Below, piece after piece: positions 19,467 through 30,835 of a stretch of 64,000 nucleotides of DNA (position 1 is the first letter of the stretch; each line of letters begins with the position of its first letter). The translations under genes were made by a program, and so were the position numbers. The notes below the pieces were generated by a model. The model saw only the letters and a list, made by a program, of their open reading frames with translations, made no database searches and was not told where the DNA came from. The stretch is taken from NCBI GenBank assembly GCA_039545275.1, contig BCHS01000003.1:1037561-1101560 (forward strand). Reading direction: 5' to 3'. This DNA is from Pseudomicrostroma phylloplanum (lineage: Eukaryota; Basidiomycota; Exobasidiomycetes; Microstromatales).

Positions 19467-21503
19467 TTAAGCCGCCTCCTGCTTGGGCTCGCCAGCCTCC
19501 TCTCCACCCTGCTGCGTCTCGTAGTCTCGCAGGACCTGCAGAGCCTCACCGACCTTGGAGTTGAGGGCGTCACCGTCTTCCAGAACGTGCAGCAGTTCGC
19601 TGACGGGCAGCTCCAGGATCATACCGGTGAGCTTACCAGCCAAGTCGGGGTGGTTCTCGGCAATCTTGGGGTAGATGGCCTCTCCCAGCATCTGCTTCTG
19701 CTCCTCGGGACCAGCGTTGGCCAAGGCAGCGGCGGTGAGAGTGGGCTGGGCAGGTGGGTATTGCTGACGGCCACCGGGTCCACGGGCACCAGCGGGCATA
19801 CCGCGGCCAGGCAGAGGCTGACCAGGTCGCGGAGCACCGTTAAGACCAGCGCCTCCAGGTGGGCGAGGTCCACCAGCCTGGGGAGGCATGCCAGGGCCAC
19901 CACGAGGGGGGCGAGGGGGTCGGTAGCCGGAGGGGGGTACCATTCCAGCAGGGAACTGACCGTAGGGTCCAGCCATAGGCATAGCCTGGGGCAGCATCTG
20001 GCCGGGGGCAGGGTAGCGAGGTCGCTGGCCAACCATGCCAGGCTGACCAGGGAAGCCGGGCTGAGGGAAGTACAGAGGCTGGCCAGGGTAGCCGGCAGGG
20101 ATACCAGCGGCGGCAGCCTGCTGCTGGAGACGGATCTGGTTCTGCTGCATGATCTGAGCCTCGAGCTGCTGTCGTCGGTCCTCCTTTCGCTGGGCCAAGG
20201 CGACGTAAAGAGGCTTGTTGTCCAGCATCTTGCCGTTCATCTCAGCGACGGCCTTGTTGGCCTCATCTGGTGCAGAGTAGCAGACGAAACCGAAGCCTCG
20301 AGAAACACCGGAGGTGGTTCTCATGATCTTGCATGAGGTGATGGCACCAAATGGTGCGAACTCTTCGCGGAGTCGCTCATCATCGAACTCCTCTGGGATG
20401 TTCTTCAGGTACAAGTTGACGCCCTGGAACTTCGAGAGCTTCTCGTTCTTGGCTGCCTCAAAGGACTGGCGCAGCTCAGCATCTCGCTCGTTCTTCTTCT
20501 GAGCTCGGGCGACAAAGAGCTTCTGGCCGTGGAAGTCAGTGTCGTGGAGGTCATCGACGGCCTTCTGTGCCTGCTCGTGGTCCTCGAAGTTAACAAAACC
20601 AAAGCCGCGGCTCTTGCCTTCGTCGTCGGTGGAGAGGACGGCAGAGGTGATGCTGCCGTAACCTTTGAAGAGTCCCTCAAACTCCTCCTGAGTGACCTCA
20701 AGGTCGATGTTCTTGCAGAAGACGTTGGTGAACTTGGCACGGGCCTCCTCGATCTTCTGCAGTCGCTCCTTCTTGGGGACGTGGTGGCCAACAAAGACCT
20801 TCTTGTCGTTCAGAAGCATACCATTGACATGCTGGATAGCCTGGTCAGCAGCCTCGCCAGTCTCGTAGTGGACGAAGCCGTATCCGAGAGAGCCGCCCTC
20901 TCCGATAGCGACCTTGCATGAGAGGATGTTACCAAAGGCAGCAAAGGTGTCGTGGAGCGCCTTGTTGTCAATGGCCTCGTCGAGGTTCTTGATGAAGATG
21001 TTGCCCTGGCCAGTACGTCGGAGGGCAGGGTCACGCTGCGACCACATGATTCGGCAGGGTCGTCCTCGGATGACCGAGTAGTTGAGCTGCTCCAAGGCAC
21101 GCTCTCCATCATTGGAGTTGATGAAGTTGACGTAGGCATACCCGAGGGATCGTCGAGTGACTGCATCTCGGCAGACTCGAATCGAAGCGACGGGGCCGAT
21201 CATGCTGAAGATCTCGAACAGCATGGCCTCGGTGACGGAAGGGTCCAGCTCACCAACGTAGAGGGAGGTGTTCTGGCTCTGCTGGTTGTTGTTGTTGGAG
21301 TTGGCAGAAGCTCCATTGCTCTGTTGAGGAGCAGGGGTAGCGGCAGATGCCTCGGCAGCAGCGCCGTTGCCAGCAGTCGAAGTCTGCTCAGCAGTAGCAT
21401 CCGGGGCAGCTTCCCCAGCAGCAGCCGGCTGCTGCTCGGTGGTAGTAGTGCTGTTGGTCTCGGGGAGCTCCTTGGAGTCGACTTTGGGGGACGTAGCAGA
21501 CAT
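19467..21503 (-). CDS. PAB1: Polyadenylate-binding protein Pab1
   Basis: Binds mRNA poly(A) tails, promoting translation through eIF4G and controlling deadenylation. Intronless coding frame of 678 aa. It has an Ala/Gln/Ser-rich N-terminal tail, then four RRMs starting near residues 80 (SLYVGELDPSVTEAML), 168 (GNIFIKNLDEAIDN), 261 (TNVFCKNIDLEVTQ) and 364 (VNLYLKNIPEEFDDERL), each with RNP1-type octamers such as GYAYVNF and GFGFVNF. A Pro/Gly/Met-rich linker follows, then the C-terminal MLLE/PABC domain (about 590-660) with KQMLGEAIYPKI and GKLTGMILELP. Length and order are as in the family. A likely 5' UTR intron is listed separately. It is divergent from CDC6 across about 1.1 kb. Confidence 0.98.
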   Translation of the reverse strand: MSATSPKVDSKELPETNSTTTTEQQPAAAGEAAPDATAEQTSTAGNGAAAEASAATPAPQQSNGASANSNNNNQQSQNTSLYVGELDPSVTEAMLFEIFSMIGPVASIRVCRDAVTRRSLGYAYVNFINSNDGERALEQLNYSVIRGRPCRIMWSQRDPALRRTGQGNIFIKNLDEAIDNKALHDTFAAFGNILSCKVAIGEGGSLGYGFVHYETGEAADQAIQHVNGMLLNDKKVFVGHHVPKKERLQKIEEARAKFTNVFCKNIDLEVTQEEFEGLFKGYGSITSAVLSTDDEGKSRGFGFVNFEDHEQAQKAVDDLHDTDFHGQKLFVARAQKKNERDAELRQSFEAAKNEKLSKFQGVNLYLKNIPEEFDDERLREEFAPFGAITSCKIMRTTSGVSRGFGFVCYSAPDEANKAVAEMNGKMLDNKPLYVALAQRKEDRRQQLEAQIMQQNQIRLQQQAAAAGIPAGYPGQPLYFPQPGFPGQPGMVGQRPRYPAPGQMLPQAMPMAGPYGQFPAGMVPPSGYRPPRPPRGGPGMPPQAGGPRPPGGAGLNGAPRPGQPLPGRGMPAGARGPGGRQQYPPAQPTLTAAALANAGPEEQKQMLGEAIYPKIAENHPDLAGKLTGMILELPVSELLHVLEDGDALNSKVGEALQVLRDYETQQGGEEAGEPKQEAA

Positions 21504-22585
21504 TTTGGCAAGTTTTGTAAGGGGGAGAGAATACGTAACTTGGGAGATGGGTATTGGGTGTAATGGAGGGTGTAAACGGCTAAGGGAAGACGAATCTATA
21601 GGGGATGTCAGTATTCACTCCTCGAGCAGTTGTCAAGTGCCGTGAGGTGACTCACAAATCAAAGAGACTCAACGCAAGAGGAAGAGCTGATCGAGATCTT
21701 TCGTATGGTTTGGTTTTTCAAGTTTTTTTGGGCTTTCTGTGAAGGTGGGAAGCGAAGGAGGTGGGCTATCGGTAAGAAGCTGCATCCTTGTACTTTGGGG
21801 CCTTCCCTCTTCCGATCGAGATGGAAAGAACAGCGCGTTTTTGCGATGATTTGAGCACTGATTACTCACTCTGGGTTTATGATACTCCTCTCGGATTAGA
21901 TCCTTGAGAAAGTAGTCGTGGTAGGGTGTGTGATGGTGATGGTTTGGCGGTGAGGAGAAGGAAGGGGAAGGACGATATGCCTCCGCTTTGCCTTGTGCTG
22001 CTGCTCGCCTGTCCGCCTGGCCGAAAACTTTTCTGCCTCGCCCGCTCAGGCGGAGGCCAGGCGAGGCCAAGGCGAGGCGGGGCGGGGCGGCAACTGCGCG
22101 CGCACCGCCAGGCGGACGAAGCCACGCGAGCGACGGTTCAGACTCAGAAAGTGGTTCACGCCTCGAGACGCGCGAGGCAGACGTCGCGACGAGGAAGCAG
22201 CAGCCAGGCTGGGCAGCCAGAGCCACGACGGACCTTCTCGATAAAGAGGAGCTACACCCTGCCTCCCTCACGCACCTCACCAACATCACCACCACCAAGA
22301 TCATCACCATCACTTCCTCTTGATACACAGAGCCAGCAGTCTCGTTCGTCCATGCAGACCTTCTAGACACGTGGCGCCGACGCAGATTCAGACCCTCTGC
22401 ATCTTCACGACCCTTTCACCGAGGCCCAGCCTGCCTGCCTCTCGCCCTCGCCTTTGTCCCACTACCTCACACGACTGTGCACACAGCCGATAGCGCACAT
22501 ACAGTCACCTCCACGTCATCATTGGTACACACACACATAGCTATTGCGCCGGAATCCTTGCACTCCCGATCCAACGACAACGACG
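21504..22585. promoter_or_regulatory. Divergent promoter region PAB1 / CDC6
   Basis: 1082 bp. The PAB1 side holds the 5' UTR intron and T-rich/A-rich stretches. The centre (about 22030-22200) is a CpG-rich patch with repeated AGGCGAGGC elements. ACGCG cores at 22124-22128 and 22168-22172 resemble MBF/MCB G1-S elements. A pyrimidine-rich leader with CACACACA runs into CDC6. The minus open frame across 21669-22370 is a shadow. Confidence 0.45.
21596..21655 (-). other. Probable 5' UTR intron of PAB1 (60 nt)
   Basis: On the minus strand a GTGAGT donor (21655) and a CCCTATAG acceptor (ending 21596) enclose 60 nt with a TACTGAC branch-like sequence close to the acceptor. It lies about 93 bp upstream of the PAB1 ATG and breaks no coding sequence. 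Inferred from signals only. Confidence 0.5.
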
Positions 22586-25583
22586 ATGACCCTCACCCGA
22601 GCCCGACAGCAACTGGTGCAGCACTCCCATTCGAATGGGTGCCTCAGCCATGACGAGCACACCCACTTTGACGAACCTTCTACGCCCAAGCAGCGCCTCA
22701 CCAGGTCCACCGCCGGAGAACAGGAGCTGCCCAAGAGCCCCTCTGCCATCTCCCTGCTACGCAACGGTCTGGCAGCTTCGATGAAGCGCACTGTTTCCTC
22801 CCCCTCTATTCTCAACGCCAAACCCTCGACACCGATGTCAAGAACGCGGTCAACCTCCAACTCTTCCAGCAATAGAACGAGCAGCAGCGCAAAAGCTCCT
22901 TCTACTCCCACGACCTCCTCGACGCCTTCTCTCACGCGACGTGGTACATCATTCGGGCCTCGGAAATCTAGTGCGGCAGACGGCTCAGAGTCGTCCGACG
23001 ACGAAGACGGCGCTTCTTCCTCCTTCAATTCAAGATACGGAGGGTGCAGCTCTGACATTGACCCAAGCGACAGGCGGGACGATAGCAACAAGGAGAATAT
23101 CGCACCTCTTCGCAGATTGGTCGACGGCGAGACCAGGGAGGCAGAGAGGGAACAGAGCACCCGAAGAAACACTCCTAGGGGTTCTCTCACGATGAGAAGA
23201 TCCTCTTCGTCGGCCAGCTCCATCACCTCTAGCATAAGGTCGAGCGGAAGACCGTCTATTTCTGGACGATCGGCCACTAGCGTTGCAGGAGATGCCGTCA
23301 GCAGTCCTTGTGAGTAGGACCTCATCGCTAACGTGTCAGCCTCAGATTCCTCTTGCTGACTTCACCTCCTTCTTCTGCACACTCTTGCCAGCTGCCACTC
23401 GCCGCACGTCGTCCCGCCTCACAGCCGCCACGCCTCCCACGCCCGAGAGCAGGAAGAGACAACGCTCGCAGGCTGACAACGAGGGTTCCGACATGCGTGC
23501 ACCAAGCACGCCTATGACGCGTCTTCGTATCGACGCTCCCAGCAATGACGCAGAGAGCTACTTCTCCAGCCAAGATACTCCGACGACGACGGCTGGCTCC
23601 CTCTTCGATGCCTCGAGTCAGCATAGCAGTGCATACTCACGAGCCACGAGTCCAGAAGTAGACTCCTGCGCTGACGCAGACATCACAGCTACTGCTGCCG
23701 TCCCAGTCAAGGCTTTGTACAGCAACGTCTACGCCCACGCCCGTGCTCTATTGCGATACGCAGCAGGTACATCACTTGAAGCACCATCGCCATCATCACC
23801 ATCGACTAGCGCTGGGGTGCCATGCTCTCCTTCTACCTCCGATGTACAGATCGACGGCTCAGACGTTCAAGTCATCGGCCGACACCAAGAGCGTCGTGCC
23901 CTGCACGCCTTCATGTCTAAGCGTTTCGGTATCTTCTCGTCGGCTGACTCTGCCGACACCAATATCGAAGAGCTGCTCGACGGCAACCCTGACTCAGGAA
24001 GCCTCTACATCTGTGGTCTGCCCGGTACTGGTAAGACTGCTCTCGTCCGCTCGGTGCTCGGCGAAGTCTTGGGTCTGGCCGAGACAGAAGCATCTGCGCC
24101 ACGCGTGGCCTTTGTCAACTGCATGGCCGTCGATCACCCTCGCCAGATCTTCGTCAAAGTTCTGGCGGCACTCGGAGAGACTGTCAAGGGCGCAAGTGAG
24201 AGTCACACCGAAGCCGAGGCTGAGAGGAAGATGGACAAGATCGTCAACCAGAGCAGCCGCAAAACCCTCATCGTCTTGGATGAGATCGATCACCTTCTGC
24301 GCTCTCGAGCTCATCAGAATGTTCTCTATCGACTGTTCGCCTGGGCATCGGAGGGCACCTCATGCGGCCTCATCGGGATCGCTAACTCCCTAGACCTGAC
24401 GGAGCGCTTTGTCCCTCTCCTGGCCAGCAAAGGAGCAGCACCAGCGCTACTGCACTTCCGTCCCTTCGAGAGCAAGGAGATCGTCGAGGTGCTCAAGGCT
24501 CGACTCAGCGGCCTCCGACCTCGATACGATGGAGAAGCCGAAGACGAAGCCATGACCGAGCTGGCGACTTCTGTCTCTACGTCATCCGCTGCGCCGGCAG
24601 TGCTTCCCCTCTTCATGCCTGCGGCCTTGGAGCTGGCATCGAAGAAGATCGCTGCTGCGACCGGAGACTTGCGCAAGGCGCTCGATGCAGCTCGTCTAGC
24701 GGTTGAGCTCGTTGAGGGTGAGCAGCGCAAGCAGGCCCTCGCCAACTGTACCGCCTCTGGCACAGGCACGAATACCGAAGCAAGCAAGCTCCTCTCGCAC
24801 CTCACACCTTCGTCAGCACCGAAGGTGACCCCTAGCCACATCTTGAAGGTCATGAGCGCGGTCCTCGGCAGCCCTCACCTGGGCAAGATCCGCCAGCTGG
24901 GCCTGCAGGCCAAGTTGATCCTGGCAGCCTACATTGTAGCCGAGAAGCGTGCCTCTGCCAACCTGCCCGTCCTGGGCTCTGCCAGCAACGGTGCCGGCAA
25001 GAAGCCCAACGGCAGCGTAGCAGGAGCTATGAGGATGGCAGACATCGAAGCGACGTACGGCGCGATGCTCGCAAACGACGGATCCTTCACAGCGCTCGAG
25101 TCCTCCGAGGTCCTCGAGATCTTCCATGGTCTGGAGGTACAGGGCACCCTCTCCCTCTCAAGCGAAGCCGAGTCCACCGGCGCAAGCAGCAGCACCAACG
25201 GCAACAGCAGCGGGCTCACCGCTCCTTCGGGCGCCAGCAGTCCTTCCTCTATGGGCGTCATCGGCAGCGGCGTCTCCCCCGGCGGCAAGCGTGCAGCAAA
25301 GAAGCAGCTCCTAGCCTCCAACCGCGTCGTCCGACTTCTCCTGCCGAGAGAAGATGTGCAAAAGGGAATCACCACCATCGCTTCTACTCTTGGGTCCAAC
25401 TCCAATGCTTCCTCGGAAGGGAGTGCAGCTCCTTCCCAGGCGACGGTGGATGCGATCAAGCGCATGCTCACCTTTGAAGAGGAGAGGGTGCGCAGGAGTC
25501 GTGGCTGGGAGGAGGTTGCGAAGGCTCGGGAGGAGGTGAGGAGAGAGGAACTAGGCGGGGGAAGGATGGCACTGGGTATCTAA
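22586..25583 (+). CDS. CDC6: DNA replication licensing ATPase Cdc6/Cdc18
   Basis: Loads MCM2-7 with ORC and Cdt1 at origins. Exon 1 is 22586-23309, the intron 23310-23391 (82 nt), and exon 2 23392-25583, giving 971 aa. The open frame also extends 14 codons upstream to a TTG; the ATG at 22586 is the first Met. Residues 1 to about 380 are a disordered regulatory tail with many SP/TP sites, a KEN box (169-171, in SNKENIAPL), and a TP site next to a basic NLS-like RKRQR (about 258-266). AAA+ core: Walker A GLPGTGKT (450-457), Walker B LIVLDEID (534-541), sensor 1 GLIGIANSLDL, a sensor 2 region near GDLRKALDAAR, then the winged-helix region. The protein is longer than yeast Cdc6 (513 aa) mainly because of the tail and Ser/Gly-rich inserts. 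Confidence 0.95.
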
Positions 25584-26008
25584 TCTGATCGCGTCGATCG
25601 AATGGAAGGATAACGGTAGGGCTGGATCGGGGACTGATGACGAACTCGACTCTCTCTCTCTCTTGCATGACACGGCACGACTCTCTCTCTCTCTCTCTCT
25701 CTCTCGCACATACTGAACGATGCACATCGCATACGCATACTTGACGACCTCTCACCCCCTCTTCTCCGTTCCATTTTCTCTTTCTCACGCTACGACTCGC
25801 TACTGTAACTACTCTCCCTGTCTTGTCTCGTCTGTCTCCTAGTATGCTCATGTTCTCGTTGCAATCAAAGCTAGCTTTACGATCGAAGGTCTGCCACGCA
25901 GATCGCGTACGGTATTGAATGAAGTGTGGATTATGCCATTAGCTTGACCTAGAGTGCACAGATAGACAAAGTGACCAAACGGACTCGTAGAACCCCTTGA
26001 ACATCCAT
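25584..26008. other. Convergent intergenic region with CT microsatellite
   Basis: 425 bp between the CDC6 and JIP5 stops. Two pure (CT)n tracts lie at about 25650-25663 and 25680-25705. No gene is seen. Confidence 0.6.
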
Positions 26009-27926
26009 CTACAAATCAGCGAAAAAGTCGCTCGCCTCCTTCTCCTGACGCTGCGGCCCACCGGCAGAGAGCGTGGCGAGGCGCTGCTGTTCCTTTCTCG
26101 AGAGCTTGCGTGGTGGAGGAGGGGGCGGAGAGTCCGATGAGTCAGAGTCCGAGTCGTTGTCGCTGTCATCTGCAGCGTCGTCGTCGGAGGCGTCGGAGGC
26201 GTCAGAGGCGTCCTCTTCGTCGTGTGCTTTTGCTTGACTAGGGTCAGCTGCGCCCTCTTCCTCGTCTTCCTCGTCCTCCCCCTCTTCCTCGTCCTCCCCC
26301 TCTTCCTCAGAATCTGGCTCTCCTCCCACCCTCCGAGCCAGAGCTTCCGCATCCTCTTCCCCACCCTCTTCCTCATCACTCTCCTCCTCATCGTCCTCGC
26401 TGTCGCTCCCATCCAGCAGCCCACTGATATCCGTAACCTTGACCTCCCCTCCATGTCCACAACTAACAATCGTCCCTCCCCCCATCTTTCTCTTCATCCT
26501 CTCCACAGGCAAGCCCATCCCGTGATCCGCAACCACCCCGAGGAACTTGTGTGGGAGGATTTGGACGACGCGGATCAGTCCATCGGAGGAGCCTGTGAGG
26601 ATAGTAGAGTCGTCTAGGGGGAGGAGGGTGTCGATTGATGCGGGATGGCCGGGGATGCGGTCGATGTGGTCTAGTAGGCCGCGAGAGGGGGCCCAGAGGG
26701 AGAGGAGACCGAGCTGGGTGCCTACGACGAGCTTCGTGCCGCTGTTGGTGGGCGAGGAGAAGAGCACCATGAGGGAGAGTCAGTGTTGGATACTTTTAGC
26801 AGATTGCTGCCCTGCCCATCGCTGCCCTTGCCGCCTGATCGTACTCACTTCTTCACAGAGGTAATGCTCAGCAGCTCATCCTCCTGATCATCGCTCACCT
26901 CCACTCCGGGAGGCAACGCTCCACCAGCAGCAGAAGACGTCGTCTTGCTCTTGCTACCTCCAGCTCTGAGGTCAATGACAGAGAGCGATCCATCTCCACT
27001 GGTGCACACCAGCCTCTCCCTCGCAGGCGTGACAACATCCGCCTCCTCCTCGTCCGCACTATCTGCATCACTCCCATCTCTTCCTCGTCCAGCCTTGATC
27101 CGCCGCTTCCGCTTTCGCTCCTCGGCCTCCTTCTTCTCCTTTTCCAACTTGGCCTTTTGCTCCTTGGAGAGCTTAGGCGGGATGAGGTGCTTCGAGTAGT
27201 GGAAGTCGGTGATCCAGTCGAAGTGATGGTCGTAGGAGCGCACTGGTTTCGACTTCTCGCCTTTGCCGGACGTCTCCTTGCTGCCGCTACCGCCGGCGAG
27301 CCGGGTATCCCACAGACTGACAACGCCGTCGTCGTCGCCCGTGACGATCAGATTGGGGTCACCGGGCAGGGGCAGTAACCGTGAGGGAGCAGCCGCGTGT
27401 GCGCCTGGGTAGGCCTGTACGACGGACGAAGTGGAAGTGTCGAGGCTGTACAAGGTACCATCTTTGCTGAGGGACCAGAGCTGCGAGCCATCTGTCCATC
27501 AAAAGCATGCCAAAGCAGGGAGACTAGGGGAGTAAGCAGCCTGCACAGGAAACAGGAAACGTCATCGCAGCTCGCTCTTGCTGCACGCTCACCATGGTTA
27601 AACTCCACACCTCTACAGCTCTTATTATTGTACCTCTTAGTCCACTTCTTCTCATACAGCTTCTTCTCCTTCCCCTCTGCCTTTCCCTTTCCCTTCCCCT
27701 CTACTACCTCCTCCTCTTCCTCCTCCTCTCCAGGTTCCTCCCTCCTCTTCTTCCCCCTCCTCCTCCTAGCAGACTGCGACTGCCTCTCCAGCTGCGTCTC
27801 CTCCTCGTACCTTGTCAGATCCAGCAATTGGACTTTTCCTGAGATGAGGCCGACGGCGAGGAGGTGGGCTGAGGGAGAAGGGTGAAGGGCGAGGTCGAGG
27901 GCGTCGGAGGAGAGGGGGATGTCCAT
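26009..27926 (-). CDS. JIP5: WD-repeat protein Jip5/WDR55, ribosome biogenesis
   Basis: Nucleolar WD40 protein family needed for rRNA processing and large-subunit assembly. Three exons: 27926-27593, 27491-26849 and 26741-26009, with introns of 101 and 107 nt, giving 569 aa. Joins read GVEFNH then DGSQLWSLSKDGTLYSLDT, and LLSITSVKK then NGTKLVVGTQLGLLSLW. WD-like blades: DLALHPSPSAHLLAVGLISG, LIVTGDDDGVVSLWDTR, LVCTSGDGSLSVIDLR, TILTGSSDGLIRVV and VSCGHGGEVKVTDI. Exon 1 carries a Glu/Lys-rich insertion and the middle a Lys/Arg/Glu coiled region. The C-terminus is a long Asp/Glu/Ser acidic tail ending in SDFFADL, a terminal motif typical of Jip5. Insertions make it longer than the yeast protein. 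The start is the Met opening the first blade. Confidence 0.9.
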
Positions 27927-28409
27927 TCTGACTTTGGGCTTGGTAGCTGGGCGTTTGACTGGATCTGGAGAGGAGAAGAAGGGGCGCGAGAGGCCGGACG
28001 ATAGGGGATGGAAGAGGAGGAGAAGAGAACGAAGATTGACCGCCCTTAAGTACCTCTCTGAGATGAAGAGTGGATCACAGCGGCTACGCAAGAAGCTTGC
28101 GAAGGACTGGAAAAAGTAGAGTGCAGTGCAGGATTGCGGAAGTGGAGCTCGCACAGGCGCACCGAGGGGAGGGCACGAGGCATGGCAGGCAGGCAGATCA
28201 GACACAGGCAGCCGTAAGTACGTGACACATGGTTGGTTCATGAACGATGACAATTCAGGCGTTGTAATCAGATGTTAAAGATGCTTCATTGATTTCATGT
28301 TCATGCTCGTGTGTTTGCATTTTGCCCCCCTCAGCTCCCACTACCAGCTGACACCTCACGCTCACAGTCTCGTCTTCAATCTGCTACCACTCCCAGGGGG
28401 CGCCTCATC
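27927..28409. other. Intergenic region (JIP5 promoter, oxidoreductase 3' flank)
   Basis: 483 bp between minus-strand genes. The JIP5 frame stays open upstream of its ATG with no family similarity. I see no independent gene. Confidence 0.45.
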
Positions 28410-30439
28410 CTACTGTGCCGTCAGCTCCACCTTGAGCGGGTCAAACTTGCCACTCTTGATATCGTCGAAGCTTCCCATGGTTCCCCTCTTCATCAGCTCG
28501 GCGCTCTGCACCATGACTGGGTCCCAGCCCATCGAGGCCACGGCAGAGACCTTGCCGTCGCCGCGCGTGTAGTAGGCGACGAACTTGCCCTCTGCAGGAG
28601 AGCCTTCGACGTGTGGTGGCTGGTTGCCTGTAGAGGCATTGTTGCCGTCTGAGACGAAGCGCAGTTGACCTCCCATGGCAGACCAGAAGATGGGAAGCTT
28701 CTCGTACTTCCTCGCTGTCTTGTCGCCGCGCTCCAGGTTGGCAATCGTCTCTCCGATAGCGCGACCCTGGTTACCAGCAACGTTCCAGTGCTCGATTCGG
28801 ATCTTCTCCTTTCCGTTGAAGGAGGGGAAGGTAGCGATGTCACCGGCAGCAAAGATGTTGGCAGAGGAGGACAGATTCTGGACACGCAGACTTGAATCGA
28901 CGAGGACTGATCCGTCCTTCTCGAGTTCAGGGAAGCCCTTGGACTCCTTAAGGTAGTTGGTAGCAGGTCCTACTCCGACACCCAGGAGGACCACGTCCGC
29001 CTTGATAGAGACTGCCTTGCCGTTGGAGTCCTTGATCTTGACTGCAGAAACCTTGCCGTCGCCCTCGATTGCCTCTACTCCAGCGTTCATGTAGAACTTG
29101 AGTCCATTGTTCTTCTCCTGGGCCTCCTTGATGCCCTTGCCAACTTCAGCGCCCAGGATGCCTTCAAGAGGCACACCCTCCATGCCTACAACCGAGACAG
29201 ACTTTGCCTTCTTCTGTCCGGCCATGGCGATGGCTGCTTCCATACCGATGAAGGAGGAGCCAACGACAACGACGTCCTTGTCCTGCTTGTCACCAAGCGC
29301 GCTGAGGATTCCTTCGACGTGTCCGAGACCGCGCAGCAGGTGGACATTCTCGAGCTCTCCCTCCTTGGCTCCAGGTAGGGGCAGACGCTTGGGGATACCA
29401 CCTGTGGCCAGGACGAGGTGCTCGTATGGCAGTTCTTCGCCAGAGCTGAGCTTGACCTTGTTGTCGGACAGAAGGAGGGATTCCGCCGAGGTACCAGTCT
29501 TGACCTTGACCTTTAGCACCTTCTCGAGGTGAGAAGGCGACCTCCAAACGACGGCAGAGGCATCGCCAATGAGCCCCTTTGAGAGCTTTGTTCGATCGTA
29601 CGGAGCGTGGTCTTCGGAAGTGACGAGCGTGATGGGACCAGAGTACCCATTCTTCCTCGCAGACTCGATGACGTGGATACCGACAGAGCCTCCTCCGACA
29701 ATGACCAGACCGCCCTGCTTGCTCTCCTTGATCGAGCCAGAGCAAGAGACTGACTTCCCCGGCTTACCCTTGAGCTGCTCCTCTTCTGCAGAGACGTACA
29801 CGTCGCCGTTGGAGTCTACCTCTACTGGGAAGGAGAGGAGCGAATCGAGGGCAGGCGAATCTTCGATGTCTCCGTTCCTGGCATTGAAGCAGGCTCCGTG
29901 CCAGGGGCAGACGAGGTGACCTTCCTCTGTGAGGATACCCTGTCAGGCGGGAAGAGCATAAGCGAGGGGCGCGCACAGTCAGCGAGAGGAGCCTCTTAAG
30001 CACAGTAGAAGACTTTTTGAAGCACTGGCCCGAAATACTCACATTGGCAAGAGGAGCTCCGTAATGAGTGCTTTATGAAGGAAAGGAAACATCATCAGCA
30101 TATTACTCACCGTCTTGCTCTAACCCTCACCGCAAGGCGTACTCACCACTTTGCGCTCGTAGCATAAATCTCTCCCTTGACATTACTAAGCAAAATCTTC
30201 AATGCGTCATCTCCTTCTCCAAAGGCGACAAAGTCCTTCTTCTGTCCCGCCTTTGGGAGCTCAGAAGCGGCTGCGAGCTTGATTCGTTGAGGTGCCATTG
30301 CGAAAGCTGAAGTGGAGAAGCTGGATCTGAGGTCGAAAGCGAGGCTGCGAGATGAGACAGAGTATGATGGTGCGATGCTACTTTGCTTGAATAGTCTCGC
30401 TGCTGGTTGGGTAAAGGTGGAAGGCAGACGAAGGAGCAT
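28410..30439 (-). CDS. Rieske-type AIF-family NAD(P)H oxidoreductase (AIFM3-like), mitochondrial
   Basis: FAD pyridine-nucleotide oxidoreductase with an N-terminal Rieske [2Fe-2S] domain. Three exons: 30439-30147, a 28-nt microexon 30070-30043, and 29939-28410, with introns of 76 and 103 nt, giving 616 aa. The N-terminus (MLLRLPSTFTQPAARLFKQ and on) is Arg/Ser-rich, acid-free and presequence-like. Rieske ligands C98 and H100 (CTH, encoded by the microexon) and C118 and H121 (CPWHG) have the expected spacing. FAD motif VIVGGGSVG (about 186-194), NAD motif VVVVGSSFIGMEAA (about 330), and the flavin-associated FAAGDIATFP. The C-terminal reductase dimerisation-type domain follows. The order Rieske then AIF matches animal AIFM3 and fungal homologues. 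The partner is unknown. Upstream in-frame TTG codons are not starts. Confidence 0.92.
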
Positions 30440-30835
30440 CAAAGACGTCGTTGGTAAAGGGAAGTAGGATAGCAAAGGCAAGGATGACTAGAAGTAGACT
30501 GTGTAAGGTGAGCAATGGCGGGGCGATGCTGTGACTGCCGTTGTGCCCCTCATCGTCTAGGAGTTTGTCAGCCAGACTTGACGCACGGGCGTGTGGAGGC
30601 AGCAAGGGTCCACTTGATTGCGAAGTGAAGACGCGCCATCCGCCCACGCTTCTCACGCGCCCTCGTGCCATCAGACGGTGCAAGACGGGTCAGGGAGCAT
30701 GGAACAAGTAAAAGAGTCCAGGCCATGTCGGCAGTGACTTGTGACAAGCTGCAGATCTATTACTCAAGCGGTGCTGTGCCACGCTATATGCTACCAGGCA
30801 GGGATGGTGTGACCCCGCATCCGCGCTCCGATCCA
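30440..30835. other. Intergenic region (oxidoreductase promoter, FN3K 3' flank)
   Basis: 396 bp between minus-strand genes. No supported ORF, repeat or RNA gene. Confidence 0.45.

Noticed and set aside
21669..22370. 233-codon minus-strand open frame upstream of PAB1
   Set aside because: Lies in the divergent promoter, has no recognisable domain and overlaps other spurious frames.
26100..26420. Asp/Glu-rich repeat of JIP5 as a separate repeat element
   Set aside because: It is the normal acidic C-terminal tail of a Jip5-type protein encoded in frame, not an independent repeat.
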